Origin: Nocardioides bruguierae
GTDB taxonomy: Bacteria; Actinomycetota; Actinomycetes; Propionibacteriales; Nocardioidaceae
Length of the DNA: 64,000 bases
Reading direction: 5' to 3'
Assembly (NCBI RefSeq): GCF_023656415.1
Contig: NZ_JAMOIL010000007.1
Coordinates: forward strand, 56,667 to 120,666
How positions within the stretch are numbered: the stretch's first letter is position 1; each line of letters opens with the position of its first letter. Below the pieces are notes generated by a model, which was not told the DNA's origin, ran no database searches, and saw nothing but the letters and a program-made list of their open reading frames with translations. Shown here one piece after another: positions 56,088-64,000 of this stretch. The position numbers and the translations under genes were made by a program.

Positions 56088-56402
56088 TCAGGCCGGGGCC
56101 TGGTCGGAGAGGAACCGCACCGGCACCCCGCACGCGCGGGCGTGCTCGACCTCGCGGCGGGTGCTCTCCCCGAGGTAGCCGCCCACGTCGACGACGAGCA
56201 CCTCGTCCGCCATCGCCACCCTGCGCAGGTGGACGTCGGCGAGGCGCTCGCGCTCGTCCGGGGTGGGCTCGCGGGGGACCGCCACCGGGGCCAGCACCAC
56301 GTGGCCGGCCAGGGTCAGCTCGGCAGTCAGCCGCTCCATCTCGGCCGCGAAGCGCCAGGAGCCGCAGAGCGTGACGACCGGCTGCGGGGCCGACCCGCTC
56401 AC
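56088..56402 (-). CDS. Nucleoside 2-deoxyribosyltransferase-like protein
   Basis: 104 residues. VVTLCGSWRFAAEMERLTAE, HVVLAPVAVPRE, MADEVLVVDVGGYLGESTRRE show the Rossmann-like fold of deoxyribosyltransferase/DUF4406 proteins, with the CGS and GExT motifs. GTG 56402 overlaps the msrA stop (GTGA at 56399-56402), so it was the downstream gene of an msrA operon. That operon is now cut off from its promoter by the inserted element. Confidence 0.78.
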   Translation of the reverse strand: MSGSAPQPVVTLCGSWRFAAEMERLTAELTLAGHVVLAPVAVPREPTPDERERLADVHLRRVAMADEVLVVDVGGYLGESTRREVEHARACGVPVRFLSDQAPA

Positions 56403-56478
56403 GCCGGGAACGGCACGCCCGTGTTCGCGTGGCAGCGGTAGCCGTAGGGGTTCTTGTGCAGGTACTGCTGGTCGTACC
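56399..56478 (-). pseudogene. msrA: msrA 3' fragment, cut by the integrative element
   Basis: On the minus strand the last codons read YDQQYLHKNPYGYRCHANTG followed by VPFPA and a stop. E. coli MsrA ends with the very similar HQQYLHKNPYGYCG, so this is the C-terminus of peptide methionine sulfoxide reductase A. Upstream of the Tyr codon the frame becomes unrelated (element DNA), and the integrase start lies 26 bases away. The rest of msrA should be on the other side of the element, outside the window. Confidence 0.8.
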
Positions 56479-56500
56479 TAGTCTCCAGCGTAGAGTACCG
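56461..56500. other. Probable left attachment site of the element
   Basis: The msrA reading frame is lost between about 56470 and 56480, in GGTCGTACCTAG, immediately before the integrase gene. Large serine integrases normally lie next to their att site. The crossover dinucleotide cannot be set without the other end. Confidence 0.5.
56491..56496 (+). promoter_or_regulatory. -10 hexamer TAGAGT of a leaderless promoter (integrase)
   Basis: TAGAGT ends seven bases before ATG 56504. Confidence 0.6.
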
Positions 56501-56503
56501 CTC

Positions 56504-58015
56504 ATGACTAAGAAGGCAGTCGTGTATGCCCGGCTGTCAGCCAGCAAGGACACCTCCATCTCGATCCCACGCCAGCTCGAAAGCGGGCGAAGCTTCTGCG
56601 AGGCTCGGGGTTGGGAGGTCGTCGGGGAGTTTCAGGACGACGGAGTCTCTGCGACTAGGCAGGCTCCGCTTGAACGCAAGGGTTGGCAGGCTCTTGCGGA
56701 AGTGGCTGGCTCCTTCGACGCAGTCGTCATCTGGAAGATGGATCGCCTGGCGCGGAATACGCTCGACTTCCTGGAGACCCAGCGGTGGTTGGAAGCGCAA
56801 GGAGCCGGCGTCGTCGCCGTCGATGGCTCAGTTGACATGACCAGCTCCCACGCCAAGATGATGACCACGGTAGTCGCTGCCTTTGCCGAGTTTGAGGCCG
56901 CACAGATGGCTTCGCGAGTGCGGGCTGCACGGTCAGCCAAAATACGCGCTGGTCTCCGGCCGGGTGGGAAGCCCACGTTCGGATGGCGCAACGTGCCGAG
57001 CCCCCGGGGCGACGGCTACGTGCTTGCGCACGACCCGCAACGGATCGGCGTGGTCAGTGAACTTGTGAGTCGCGCGTTGCAGGGCCACTCGTTGTACTCG
57101 ATGAGGAAGTGGCTGACCGAGACCGGAGTTGAGACCCGCCCGAGGCGACGTGCTGGTGCCGATCGATCCGAGCCGCCTGTCAGCGCGCGCTGGCACGAGG
57201 CTTCGGTTGAAGCAATCCTGCGCTCGCCGACCCTGGCCGGGATGACCGTATACGACAGCGATCTCTTAAGGGGCGACGACGGAATGCCTGTAGTCGACCC
57301 CAGCGTCGCCATCATCAGCCCAGCGGAGCGTCGAAGTCTCCTCGCGATTTTGGACGGGGCCAAACGGCCAGGCAGCCGCCAACGCGAGGGCAGGGAGCCG
57401 GCACTCCTCTATGGCATCGTCCGGTGTGCGTCATGTGATGGGCTGCTGTATCGCGCCACGGCCGCCGGGAAGTACAAGCAGTACCGATGCCAGCATCAGG
57501 GTTGCCAACAGCCTGTGGGGATTAACCGTCCCCTGCTCGAGATGTACGTGGTGGATCGAGTGCTCGAGGAAAGAGGTGCCGAGAGATCCATCGTCTCAGT
57601 ACGCCAGGACTCTGGACCGGACCTTGAGCTGGTCGCGGAGATTGACGCAGAGATCAACGAAACGGCGCTACTGCTGACCCGTGACTCTGTGGACAGCCAA
57701 GCCGTGCTCGAGCGTTTGGAGTCACAGAAGCGGACCAGGGCAGAGGCGATAGCCGCCGTGAGCGGGGAGCCGGTCTATCGGGTGACGACCTTTGCACTGA
57801 TTCAGGATTGGGCTCGCACTCGGGACGTCGAGAGCCGCCGACAATTACTGCTTGGGCATGTCGATGCCGTGCGTATCAGCGGGACCGGTCGCCGTGGGCG
57901 AGGGCTCGACACGGATCGCGTACAAATTGTGTGGCGGGAGCGGACGCTGGCGGAACGGGACCTGCGCGAGAGACAGCAGGTGGGGTTGTCGCGCTCTGGA
58001 CTGCGCATCTCATGA
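56504..58015 (+). CDS. Large serine integrase
   Basis: 503 residues. Resolvase catalytic domain first: VVYARLS with Arg10 and nucleophile Ser12, then IPRQLESGRSFCEARGWEVV, IWKMDRLARNTLDFLE and AAFAEFEAAQMASRVRAARS. The Recombinase domain follows (PTFGWRNVPSP; SLYSMRKWLTETGVETRP) and a zinc ribbon with CASC and CQHQGC, then a coiled-coil stretch near 390-440. It inserts DNA at one att site without host factors. Base composition drops from here on compared with the preceding genes. It lies at the msrA junction, consistent with msrA as target. Confidence 0.93.
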   Translation: MTKKAVVYARLSASKDTSISIPRQLESGRSFCEARGWEVVGEFQDDGVSATRQAPLERKGWQALAEVAGSFDAVVIWKMDRLARNTLDFLETQRWLEAQGAGVVAVDGSVDMTSSHAKMMTTVVAAFAEFEAAQMASRVRAARSAKIRAGLRPGGKPTFGWRNVPSPRGDGYVLAHDPQRIGVVSELVSRALQGHSLYSMRKWLTETGVETRPRRRAGADRSEPPVSARWHEASVEAILRSPTLAGMTVYDSDLLRGDDGMPVVDPSVAIISPAERRSLLAILDGAKRPGSRQREGREPALLYGIVRCASCDGLLYRATAAGKYKQYRCQHQGCQQPVGINRPLLEMYVVDRVLEERGAERSIVSVRQDSGPDLELVAEIDAEINETALLLTRDSVDSQAVLERLESQKRTRAEAIAAVSGEPVYRVTTFALIQDWARTRDVESRRQLLLGHVDAVRISGTGRRGRGLDTDRVQIVWRERTLAERDLRERQQVGLSRSGLRIS

Positions 58016-59722
58016 CGAACCAGGCGGCAAGAATGGCGTCGGGCGCCGCCCTTGGGCAGGCAGCGTACGGAGGTGAGGTATCCCCTCGGCTCGTCCTCGC
58101 CAGGGTGCTCACCAAACGCCTTGCCAATTCGGTAGGAGACGATCCGCAGCGCGTTGGCCCGCCGCTGGCCGCTGTGTGTTTGACGAAGCTGCTCGGCGAG
58201 ATCACTGAGGCCAATTTCATCGGTCACTGCTGATACTTCCCGTGACTCGGCGACCCAGCCTACCGACCTGCCAAGGTTGCGAGCTAGCCCCACCTCCTGG
58301 AGCCGACGCAGGTCGTCGCGGACTTGCCGATCGGATTTCCCGACTCCCGCAGCGACTGCGATGGTGGGGACCGGATCGCCGGTAGCCGTGAGGCGTGAGG
58401 CGTGCGAGCGTGAGATAGACCTGTCGGAGTGCGTGTCCCAGCGCAGCGCTGAACCACAGTTCGGCGCCTACGTCGAGGCCGAGAGCCACTGCCTCAGTTT
58501 CGGCGGTCCCTGACGCAGTAGGCAACTTCACGCCCCCTCTTGCAGAGGAAGGGCCTACTGCGTCACGCACCGCCGGAGCCCACAGATCCGGATGATTCAA
58601 CCTGTAACGCGTTGCCTTCACACCCGCCCCGCCGTCTGCGATGGATAGGAGGCCCGCGTCCACCGCGGCTTGGAGTCCTCTCCGCGCGGTGGGGGCCGAC
58701 ACGGAAGCCAGTTCGGCGGCCCGGCGGTTGCTCATCCCGACGAGCTTGCTGCCGTTCCTGACCGCCTCGTTGAGCATCGTGACGGCTATCCCTGCCATGG
58801 GCTTCGGCACCATTGTCAGGTCGTATAGCTGCCAAAGATCGATGATCGTCTGGTCGTCCTGCTCGGCTTGGTGCGCGGCTGGATTCATCGCCACCCAGTG
58901 CACGGCCTTTCTGTACGAACGCTGAATCGTGGCTTGCCGCTGCGAAGGTGATTTTCCGGCCAAGTGCAGGGCGATTGGATGGGACACCTCCAGCCCGGAG
59001 ACTGCGGCGACAAGATCCTCAACCTGTCGACCCCTTCGGACTTCCATTGTTGCCATTGCCTGCAGATGTTCTGAACCTGAGGCGTATCTCGTACCAGATG
59101 CCGATACGTCGTCCTCGGGGGTCCCGGACGAGACGGGGCGGAGGTCGAGCCGCAGGTCAGAAGCTGACGCTAGGCAGTCCACGAACGCCACCACGTCCGC
59201 CCGTCGAGGCGCGTCCGGCCGGTCTCGCCGAAGACGGTCCCCAGCTGTCTCCCATGTCATCAGCGGTGAGGACCAGCCCCCCGCCCGATGCGGGGCGCCT
59301 GGGGGACGAATGCAGGCCTGGGCACTGGACATGCAGGAAGGGTCCAGCGTTGTGAGACCGAGCGAGATGAGCCGCCGGACGAGAAGCCTGGTCGTCTCAA
59401 CGTCTACACCGGGGCCCGCAACAACGAAGAAAACGTGCCGGCCCTCAGTCGGGCCACTGCGGGTAATTACCGCGGGTATGCCTGCCTTCGTCAGCAATGC
59501 ACACAGAGCGTCACCGTCCCTCGCGGCGTCACCCGGCTCGCCGAGCTTGGCATCGAAGTCCAGCGCCACAGTGCCGAATCGGCCGTACTGATTGATCAGG
59601 GGGATCGCGTAGGGAGAGCGGGCGATCGCCGACGTCCAGGGGCGCCGCACACCTAGGGAGGAATTGTCTGGAGCGAGTAGACGAACCTCGTCACTACCGT
59701 CGCCGAGCAAGGAGACCATGGC
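57802..59722 (-). pseudogene. Primase/replication-like protein, frameshifted by a 7-bp duplication
   Basis: The long frame (58217-59722 from ATG 59722, 501 residues) has an archaeo-eukaryotic-primase-like domain: GRFGTVALDFDAK, ITRSGPTEGRHVFFVVAG and IRPPGAPHRAGG, then an HTH (LASVSAPTARRGLQAAVDAG). Near 58390-58403 the plus strand carries GAGGCGT twice in tandem. Deleting one copy joins this frame to a second one that continues LTATGDPVPTIAVAAGVGKS DRQVRDDLRRLQEVGLA, a winged helix. So the gene is probably frameshifted, or the duplication is a switch. The restored frame overlaps the integrase 3' end. Confidence 0.7.
58390..58403. repeat. 7-bp tandem duplication GAGGCGT in the primase-like gene
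   Basis: Two copies, 58390-58396 and 58397-58403. Removal of one restores a continuous reading frame on the minus strand, as described for the primase-like gene. Confidence 0.8.
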
Positions 59723-60243
59723 GTGTGCGAACGCTAGGCGTTTCCCCAAGTTGGCCCTGCTGAGGTGACCGGGCCTCTGGCCGACGCCGCCTCCGCCTAC
59801 TCGGGTCCGGCCTTCCGCGGATGAGCGGGGACATGATCGGGTGCCCCGCCTAACCGCACCCGTGCTGGTGCGGTAGCGTCCGTGCCCGCTGGTGGACGTG
59901 CGAAGTTGTCGATGTTGGGGTCGCTGATGAGCCAGAGTCATGCGGCGGAGTCAGACACGGTGGGACCCCTAGCGTCTCGGGCTGCGTCATCGCCCCCTCC
60001 GGCCAAGTCCAGCGTGCTGCTGACTGGAGGGCCCGCCATCTCCCTCACTTGGATCGGAGCCCGAGAAGTCCAAGCGTGGGCTTGCTGACATCGAGGTAGC
60101 TGTGGTTGGTGGGGCCTCCTACGCGGGTGCGGATGGACAGATCGGACGTGACTGGTATCACGTTAGTTGCGGGAAGTAGCACGCGACGCTATCCATTTGG
60201 GCGGCCTACCTTGCGGGCAACTCCAACTGAGAAGGAGGCCACG
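59723..60243. promoter_or_regulatory. Control region between the primase-like gene and the excisionase-like gene
   Basis: About 520 bases. It holds the perfect inverted repeat ACCGCACC-CGTGCT-GGTGCGGT (59853-59874) overlapping a TAGCGT hexamer (59874-59879), a possible operator/promoter, and a minus-strand TAGCGT just before the primase-like ATG. TACCTT near 60208 may serve the excisionase-like gene. A 68-residue frame at 59882-60088 has no support. Confidence 0.45.
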
Positions 60244-60504
60244 ATGGCCGCTAAAAAACCCGCTGCGCCCGAACTCATCAAGACCTACCGCGCTCCCGCC
60301 CCCGATCTCCGAACTCGCGAGGAGCTCGCAGAGATTCTTCGAGTAGACGGTCGGTACGTGGAGCGACTCATCGCGAAGAACAAGATCACGCACGTCAAGA
60401 TAGGGCGCAAGTGCCTCTTCGTGATGGACGACATAAAGTCATTCATCGACTCGCATAGAGTCTGGGCCGAGCCAAGCTACCTTCTCGATCTGCCCGAATT
60501 CTAA
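60244..60504 (+). CDS. Excisionase-like HTH (MerR/HTH_17) protein
   Basis: 86 residues. The HTH_17 fold reads LRTREELAEILRVDGRYVER, then IAKNKITHVKIGRKCLFVMD, as in Xis/recombination directionality proteins. Strong ribosome site AAGGAGG (60231-60237) before ATG 60244. As the only such gene in the element it is the candidate directionality factor for the serine integrase or a replication regulator; which of these is not shown. Followed by a hairpin. Confidence 0.8.
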   Translation: MAAKKPAAPELIKTYRAPAPDLRTREELAEILRVDGRYVERLIAKNKITHVKIGRKCLFVMDDIKSFIDSHRVWAEPSYLLDLPEF

Positions 60505-60512
60505 ACCCTCGG

Positions 60513-60547
60513 CCGCGGGCGTCGGTGACCTTTAACCGCGCCCGCGG
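60513..60547 (+). terminator. Hairpin after the excisionase-like gene
   Basis: CCGCGGGCG (60513-60521) pairs with CGCCCGCGG (60539-60547) across a 17-base loop, eight bases after the stop. Confidence 0.5.
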
Positions 60548-60712
60548 TCGTCGTGGTCACCCTTCCATCTCGAGACCGCGGAGACCAGCAGCCGCGGGGC
60601 ACCTGAGTGTGCAAGAGGTGACCGAGTTCGTTGTCCTTCCCACCTTGACGTCATCCTGAGCTCGTGCGTAGGGTCCGAGTGGTCCAATTCAGGAAAAACT
60701 CGGGGAAGTTTC

Positions 60713-62074
60713 ATGAGAAAAATTCGAAGGATCAGCGCGGTCGCCACCCTGGCTGTGACGACCGCCACGGCAGCAGCATTTTCGACAATCCCAGGAACAG
60801 TTGGCGCTGAGGCCCAAGCTGAGTCAGCAGGTCTCGGGCCCGCGTGGGGAAGCAGGGCGGATCATTGGCTGCCTAGAATTGCAGATTCGCAGCAGGCCGC
60901 AGGGGCTGAACTGGCTCATGGTACCGCCCGTGACGGCCAAGGTCGTCTCCTAGCAGGTGCGGCGGTCACTTTCGAAGTCTGGCCGACTGATGAGGAAGTC
61001 AGCGCGATGTCCGGCGAAGGTGGAGTTGTCCTGAAGCCAATCGCGAAGGCGGTCACGGACGAGGATGGTTCATTTGACTTGGTGGCCGACACGGCTCGCG
61101 CGCGCGCTGCAAATCTTGTAGTGGGGCAAAGCCGCGACTACACAATTGTACTGCAAGGGGCGGACGGCGAGTTCACTACCCTTCACGGGTCAATGCAGGT
61201 AGGGGCTGATGAGATCGCGTCGGCCAGGCACGTGGCTCGTGACGGTCTCTTGGTCGGAACCGACCTGTCGCTTTCTGCCAACTCCATCGACGTCGAACTC
61301 AAGACTGGTGATTCCTCGAATCTCCGAGGTTCGTTAACGGCCACGGACTCTAGTGAGGACTACGCAACCGAAGTTGAGCGTGGTGCGCAGAGCGTGGTGG
61401 TGAGTTCCAGGCAGCAGGTAGTCGCCTCTGACGCGACGACCGATGAAACCAATTATACCTGCTCCTACTCCGAGAAAGATCTCGGAAAGCGACGCGTCAA
61501 CGTCGGCAGCGTGCTACTCGACGCCTACGGCGTGACCGGGCGAGTCATTTACAAGAGCGGAACTGAGAGCACCTTGGGTGTCGGAGTTTCTGGGACCGGT
61601 AAGTTCGGAAGCTTCACAAGCTCTGGCTCGGTCAATCGAAAGTCGACAAGCACGGTCAAGTTTGGGCGGATCGGCAAGAAGACATCGGAGTATTTCGATA
61701 CGTACTTCCGCTTCTCCAAGTACTGCGTGATTTATCACAGCCCCGGCCCCACCAAGGAGGTAACCGTCAAGGCCACCAACTTTTCAGGAGGGGCGCCCGA
61801 AGCCCGTGGGGCAGTCCCGCCGGACCCGAGTCGGTCCTACTGTGTGCCATATGCTGCAGGTTCCGAGTCGGAATCCGAGGAGCAGCATGCGATCACATGG
61901 ACTAATGGCGCTAAGCTTGGCGGCAAGATTGGCATCGACCTCTCATCGCGGACCGGCTTCAGCAGTACCTCGCAGGTCAACTTCGTCTTCAATAAGACGA
62001 GAAAGTTGTGCGGAACTCACGGCGATCCTGGGGACTCTCCTCGCATGCTTGTAGTGAAGCCTCGCTCGTACTGA
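60713..62074 (+). CDS. Exported cargo protein of unknown function
   Basis: 453 residues with low-GC codons (ATT, AAA, TTT). A signal peptide covers about residues 1-32 (ISAVATLAVTTATAAAF...VGAEAQA). Residues about 70-145 look like a carboxypeptidase-regulatory/Ig-like fold (GTARDGQGRLLAGAAVTFEV; AKAVTDEDGSFDLVAD). The rest is beta-rich with Gly/Ser/Thr repeats (VGVSGTGKFGSFTSSGSVNR) and four cysteines in the second half (YTCSYS, KYCVIY, SYCVPY, KLCGTH), probably two disulfides. I do not recognise a family. Start ATG 60713 has GGGGAAG upstream. Its stop overlaps the lipoprotein start. Confidence 0.8.
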   Translation: MRKIRRISAVATLAVTTATAAAFSTIPGTVGAEAQAESAGLGPAWGSRADHWLPRIADSQQAAGAELAHGTARDGQGRLLAGAAVTFEVWPTDEEVSAMSGEGGVVLKPIAKAVTDEDGSFDLVADTARARAANLVVGQSRDYTIVLQGADGEFTTLHGSMQVGADEIASARHVARDGLLVGTDLSLSANSIDVELKTGDSSNLRGSLTATDSSEDYATEVERGAQSVVVSSRQQVVASDATTDETNYTCSYSEKDLGKRRVNVGSVLLDAYGVTGRVIYKSGTESTLGVGVSGTGKFGSFTSSGSVNRKSTSTVKFGRIGKKTSEYFDTYFRFSKYCVIYHSPGPTKEVTVKATNFSGGAPEARGAVPPDPSRSYCVPYAAGSESESEEQHAITWTNGAKLGGKIGIDLSSRTGFSSTSQVNFVFNKTRKLCGTHGDPGDSPRMLVVKPRSY

Positions 62075-62601
62075 TGATGCGCAAGGCAGTGCTCAGCTCG
62101 GCAGTTCTAGCGATCCTTGGCGCTCTGGTTTCGTGCAGCCAATCAGGTGAGGTAGCGGGGGATGCGATAGAATTATCCGCTGTTTCCAGCGGCGGCCTTT
62201 GCCTGCCCTTGCAATCGGACTTGACGAGTACCGTTGGTGATCGTCGTCTAGTGGTCGGCGAAGACCCTGTTCACGTCACGGATGTGCAGCTCGTCGCTAG
62301 TGAAGACGTCTCGGTGATTGAGGTCATGCTCGTTCCATACGTCGACCAGGACACTCCTATCTACGTCAGCACTGGCGAATCCTACCCACCGAAGGACAAG
62401 TTTCTAACCCCAGCGTGGGAGCTTCGGCGAGAGGCGACTTCTGGGGAATTGGGAGCTAATACAGAGTGGGGCGTTGCTCTCGGGCTCCAAGTCGCAAAGA
62501 CTGGCGGTAGTTTCGGTGGCATCAAAGTCACTTATGAGCGTGGGGGTGTTGACGAGTTCGTGATGTTAGATGCAGCAGTCCGAATCAGGTCCGCATGCTG
62601 A
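62074..62601 (+). CDS. Cargo lipoprotein of unknown function
   Basis: 175 residues. Signal with lipobox LGALVSC (Cys about residue 21), then a beta-rich domain with VHVTDVQLVASEDVSVIEVM and GIKVTYERGGVDEFVM; further cysteines in GGLCLPL and at the C-terminal RSAC may bond. ATG 62074 overlaps the preceding stop (TGATG), so it is cotranslated with the exported protein and probably works with it at the cell surface. No family recognised. Confidence 0.78.
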   Translation: MMRKAVLSSAVLAILGALVSCSQSGEVAGDAIELSAVSSGGLCLPLQSDLTSTVGDRRLVVGEDPVHVTDVQLVASEDVSVIEVMLVPYVDQDTPIYVSTGESYPPKDKFLTPAWELRREATSGELGANTEWGVALGLQVAKTGGSFGGIKVTYERGGVDEFVMLDAAVRIRSAC

Positions 62602-62749
62602 GGGTGGTGGGCTGGCCTGAGACGCTTCGTAGCGTGACGAGTCTCGCTGCCCCAACTCTCGGCGGGATACTGCTTGGTCGAGTCTTGTTTGCTATAGGAC
62701 CGGTGGGTGCGTCGTGACCCCACGATGAGTGAGAGCCAGGGCTGACCGG

Positions 62750-62784
62750 GAAAGGGTCCGCAGACGATGTCTGTGGACCCTTTC
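62750..62784 (+). terminator. Strong hairpin after the cargo unit
   Basis: GAAAGGGTCCGCAGAC (62750-62765) pairs with GTCTGTGGACCCTTTC (62769-62784), one mismatch, three-base loop; the CTTTC tail and TGTGTCTTG follow. Confidence 0.75.
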
Positions 62785-62888
62785 TGTGTCTTGTGCCTAA
62801 CCTGGCCGCCCCGTCTATGGAAAACCTGAGCATGGGAACATGAACGCGAATCCTCCGTTTTCCGTTCGGCGTTTGGTAGGAACCCGAC

Positions 62889-63599
62889 GTGGCCAAGAAA
62901 TCGAAGGTAGCCGACCCTGGCGTCGTGGTGGCCTACACCCGTGTGTCGACAGGCGACCAGGTTGCCAGCGGCGCGGGGCTGGATTCCCAGCAGGACAGCA
63001 TCGGGGCTGAGGTCTCCCGACGTGGCTGGACCTTGCTCGAGACCTACACGGATGCAGGTGTCAGCGGGAAGTCCATCGCCAACCGCCCCGCCCTTGCGGA
63101 GGCTCTGGAAGCAGTGGAGTCCGGGCAGGCGGGCACCTTGGTGGTAGCCAAGCTCGACCGCTTGTCTCGCAGCCTCCTGGATTTCGCTGAACTCATGGCC
63201 CGGGCTCAGTGCAGTGGGTGGAATCTAGTGGCGCTTGACCTCGGTATCGACGTGAGCACCCCGGCCGGTGAGTTCCTGGCGTCCGTGATGGCTTCGGCTG
63301 CGCAATGGGAACGACGCATCATCGGCCAGCGGACGAAGGATGCGCTTGCAGCCAAGAAGGCGGCAGGCGTGCGCCTGGGACGGCCGAGCGTGGTTCCTGC
63401 TGGAGTCCTGGATCGCATCGCCCACGGTCGATCCTCTGGTCGGTCGCTGCGTGCGATAGCGGCTGACTTGACTGCTGCTGGAGTGCCGACTGCCCGAGGA
63501 GGAACTGCATGGTCGGGATCCTCTGTCCAGGCGATCATCGCCTCTCAGGCGTTCGCTGATCGGCTGAGGACTGATCGTGGGACGGCAGCGAGATTGTGA
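62889..63599 (+). CDS. Small serine recombinase (resolvase/invertase)
   Basis: 236 residues. Catalytic domain: VVAYTRVSTGDQ with the nucleophile Ser, DSQQDSIGAEVSRRGW, VVAKLDRLSRSLLDFAELMA and SAAQWERRIIGQRTKDALAA; a short C-terminal HTH (RSLRAIAADLTAAGVPTARG). It has no Recombinase or zinc-ribbon region, so it is a resolvase or invertase, not an integrase. GTG 62889 is the first codon. It may resolve cointegrates of the element or belong to a second mobile unit. Confidence 0.88.
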   Translation: MAKKSKVADPGVVVAYTRVSTGDQVASGAGLDSQQDSIGAEVSRRGWTLLETYTDAGVSGKSIANRPALAEALEAVESGQAGTLVVAKLDRLSRSLLDFAELMARAQCSGWNLVALDLGIDVSTPAGEFLASVMASAAQWERRIIGQRTKDALAAKKAAGVRLGRPSVVPAGVLDRIAHGRSSGRSLRAIAADLTAAGVPTARGGTAWSGSSVQAIIASQAFADRLRTDRGTAARL

Positions 63600-63876
63600 G
63601 GTCTCGCCACGTGCCTATTCGGCACCATCCGCGGAGCGCGTGCCCGGAGTCATCTCCGTGTTGGCGAGGGATCTGCCGCGACCGCCGTGACCATTGTCCC
63701 TACAGGGGCTCACGTCGCGTAGTCAGTGAGCGGACGAGCTCGCTGGCGTCGGTAACAGTCTCGGAGCGTGAACTACCGGAAGCAGAGAGTGGCTCAGGTC
63801 TCACTGCGCCCGCCCACGTTGAAGTAGCCCTTGGGGTGGGTTGTGCGCTCGTCCGGCCTGAAGTGAGCGGGCGCTA
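63600..63876. other. Gap between the recombinase and the IS end
   Basis: About 277 bases without a supported gene; the plus-strand frame 63596-63877 has an out-of-place start overlapping the recombinase stop and no recognised product. No msrA sequence is visible here. Confidence 0.4.
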
Positions 63877-64000
63877 GAGCGTGTCTGCTTAATCCGGGCG
63901 TGGTGGTCGGCGATGGTTGACACATGTCGCGTGTGGCAGTGCTGAATGACGCTCAGTGGGAGCGGATCGAGTCGTTGATGCCGTCCTCGGATGGCCAGCG
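63877..64000 (+). mobile_element. IS5-type insertion sequence, left end (continues past the window)
   Basis: GAGCGTGTCTGCTTAA beginning near 63877 is a plausible terminal inverted repeat, preceded by CTA. The transposase starts 47 bases later. Confidence 0.6.
63924..64000 (+). CDS. IS5 family transposase, N-terminal fragment
   Basis: Only 25 codons are in the window: MSRVAVLNDAQWERIESLMP then SSDGQ. The pattern DAQWERIExLMPSSDG is typical of the DUF4096 N-terminus of IS5-family transposases. Partial at the 3' end because the window stops. Confidence 0.75.
   Translation, partial: MSRVAVLNDAQWERIESLMPSSDGQ

Noticed and set aside
59882..60088. 68-codon plus-strand frame in the element control region
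   Set aside because: Start lies only two bases after the TAGCGT hexamer, no ribosome site, no recognisable product.
63596..63877. 93-codon plus-strand frame after the small recombinase
   Set aside because: Begins inside the recombinase stop region and runs into the IS end; Arg/Ser/Cys-rich composition and no motif.

Overview
The window is about 56 kb of very GC-rich core chromosome followed by about 7.5 kb of lower-GC, acquired DNA. Codon use is dominated by G/C third positions, GTG starts are frequent, and coupled GTGA/ATGA overlaps are common. Together with the gene set (DUF501, Nnr beside Alr, DevR/DevS-type regulators, accessory ClpP pair with a ClgR/PopR-type regulator, family 5 UDG, CydDC as one polypeptide) this points to an actinobacterium, most likely Nocardioides or a close relative. 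That placement is inferred from gene content and sequence style only.

Layout. 1-4.1 kb: 3' part of an exported amidase, then nnr and alr. 4.1-6.2 kb: alpha/beta hydrolase and a GNAT-TsaE fusion, coupled to alr. 6.4-12.1 kb: small unknown protein, mfd, a lipoprotein, mazG. 12.2-14.8 kb (minus): exported phytase/esterase-like protein. 15.1-19.4 kb: eno, divIC, DUF501, ppx and UDG, an operon-like run. 19.4-20.7 kb: an unusual tRNA and a Bax inhibitor-1 protein. 20.8-23.0 kb: SGNH hydrolase (minus) and a degenerate kinase-fold protein (plus). 23.3-33 kb: hypoxia/redox block with cydA, cydB, cydDC, a DevR-type response regulator, a facing DevS-type kinase, a PPOX-fold protein, a YchJ protein and a universal stress protein. 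34.3-37.9 kb: MoxR ATPase and VWA protein. 37.9-41.5 kb: BtuF-like protein, two ClpP paralogues, XRE regulator, TauE/SafE permease. 41.9-45.9 kb: small protein plus LuxR-type regulator, YigZ, DUF3054, VOC, DinB and a lipoprotein. 46-56.4 kb: UbiB-type kinase, MarR with divergent ClC channel, three related two-TM proteins, several GNATs and hydrolases.

From about 56.48 kb an integrative element begins. It has cut the 3' end of msrA. It carries a large serine integrase, a primase/replication-like gene broken by a 7-bp duplication, an excisionase-like HTH protein, a two-gene cargo unit (exported protein and lipoprotein), a small serine recombinase, and the start of an IS5-type insertion sequence at the window edge. 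Its right end is not in the window.

Two features run through the whole window. First, many genes have a TAnnnT hexamer 6-8 bases before the start codon, so they are probably transcribed as leaderless mRNAs. Second, REP-like palindromes related to one another occur both between genes and in frame inside two coding regions. The best system-level hypothesis is that the DevR/DevS-like pair controls cydA, the universal stress gene and its own operon through imperfect GGGACT-WW-AGTCCC boxes.
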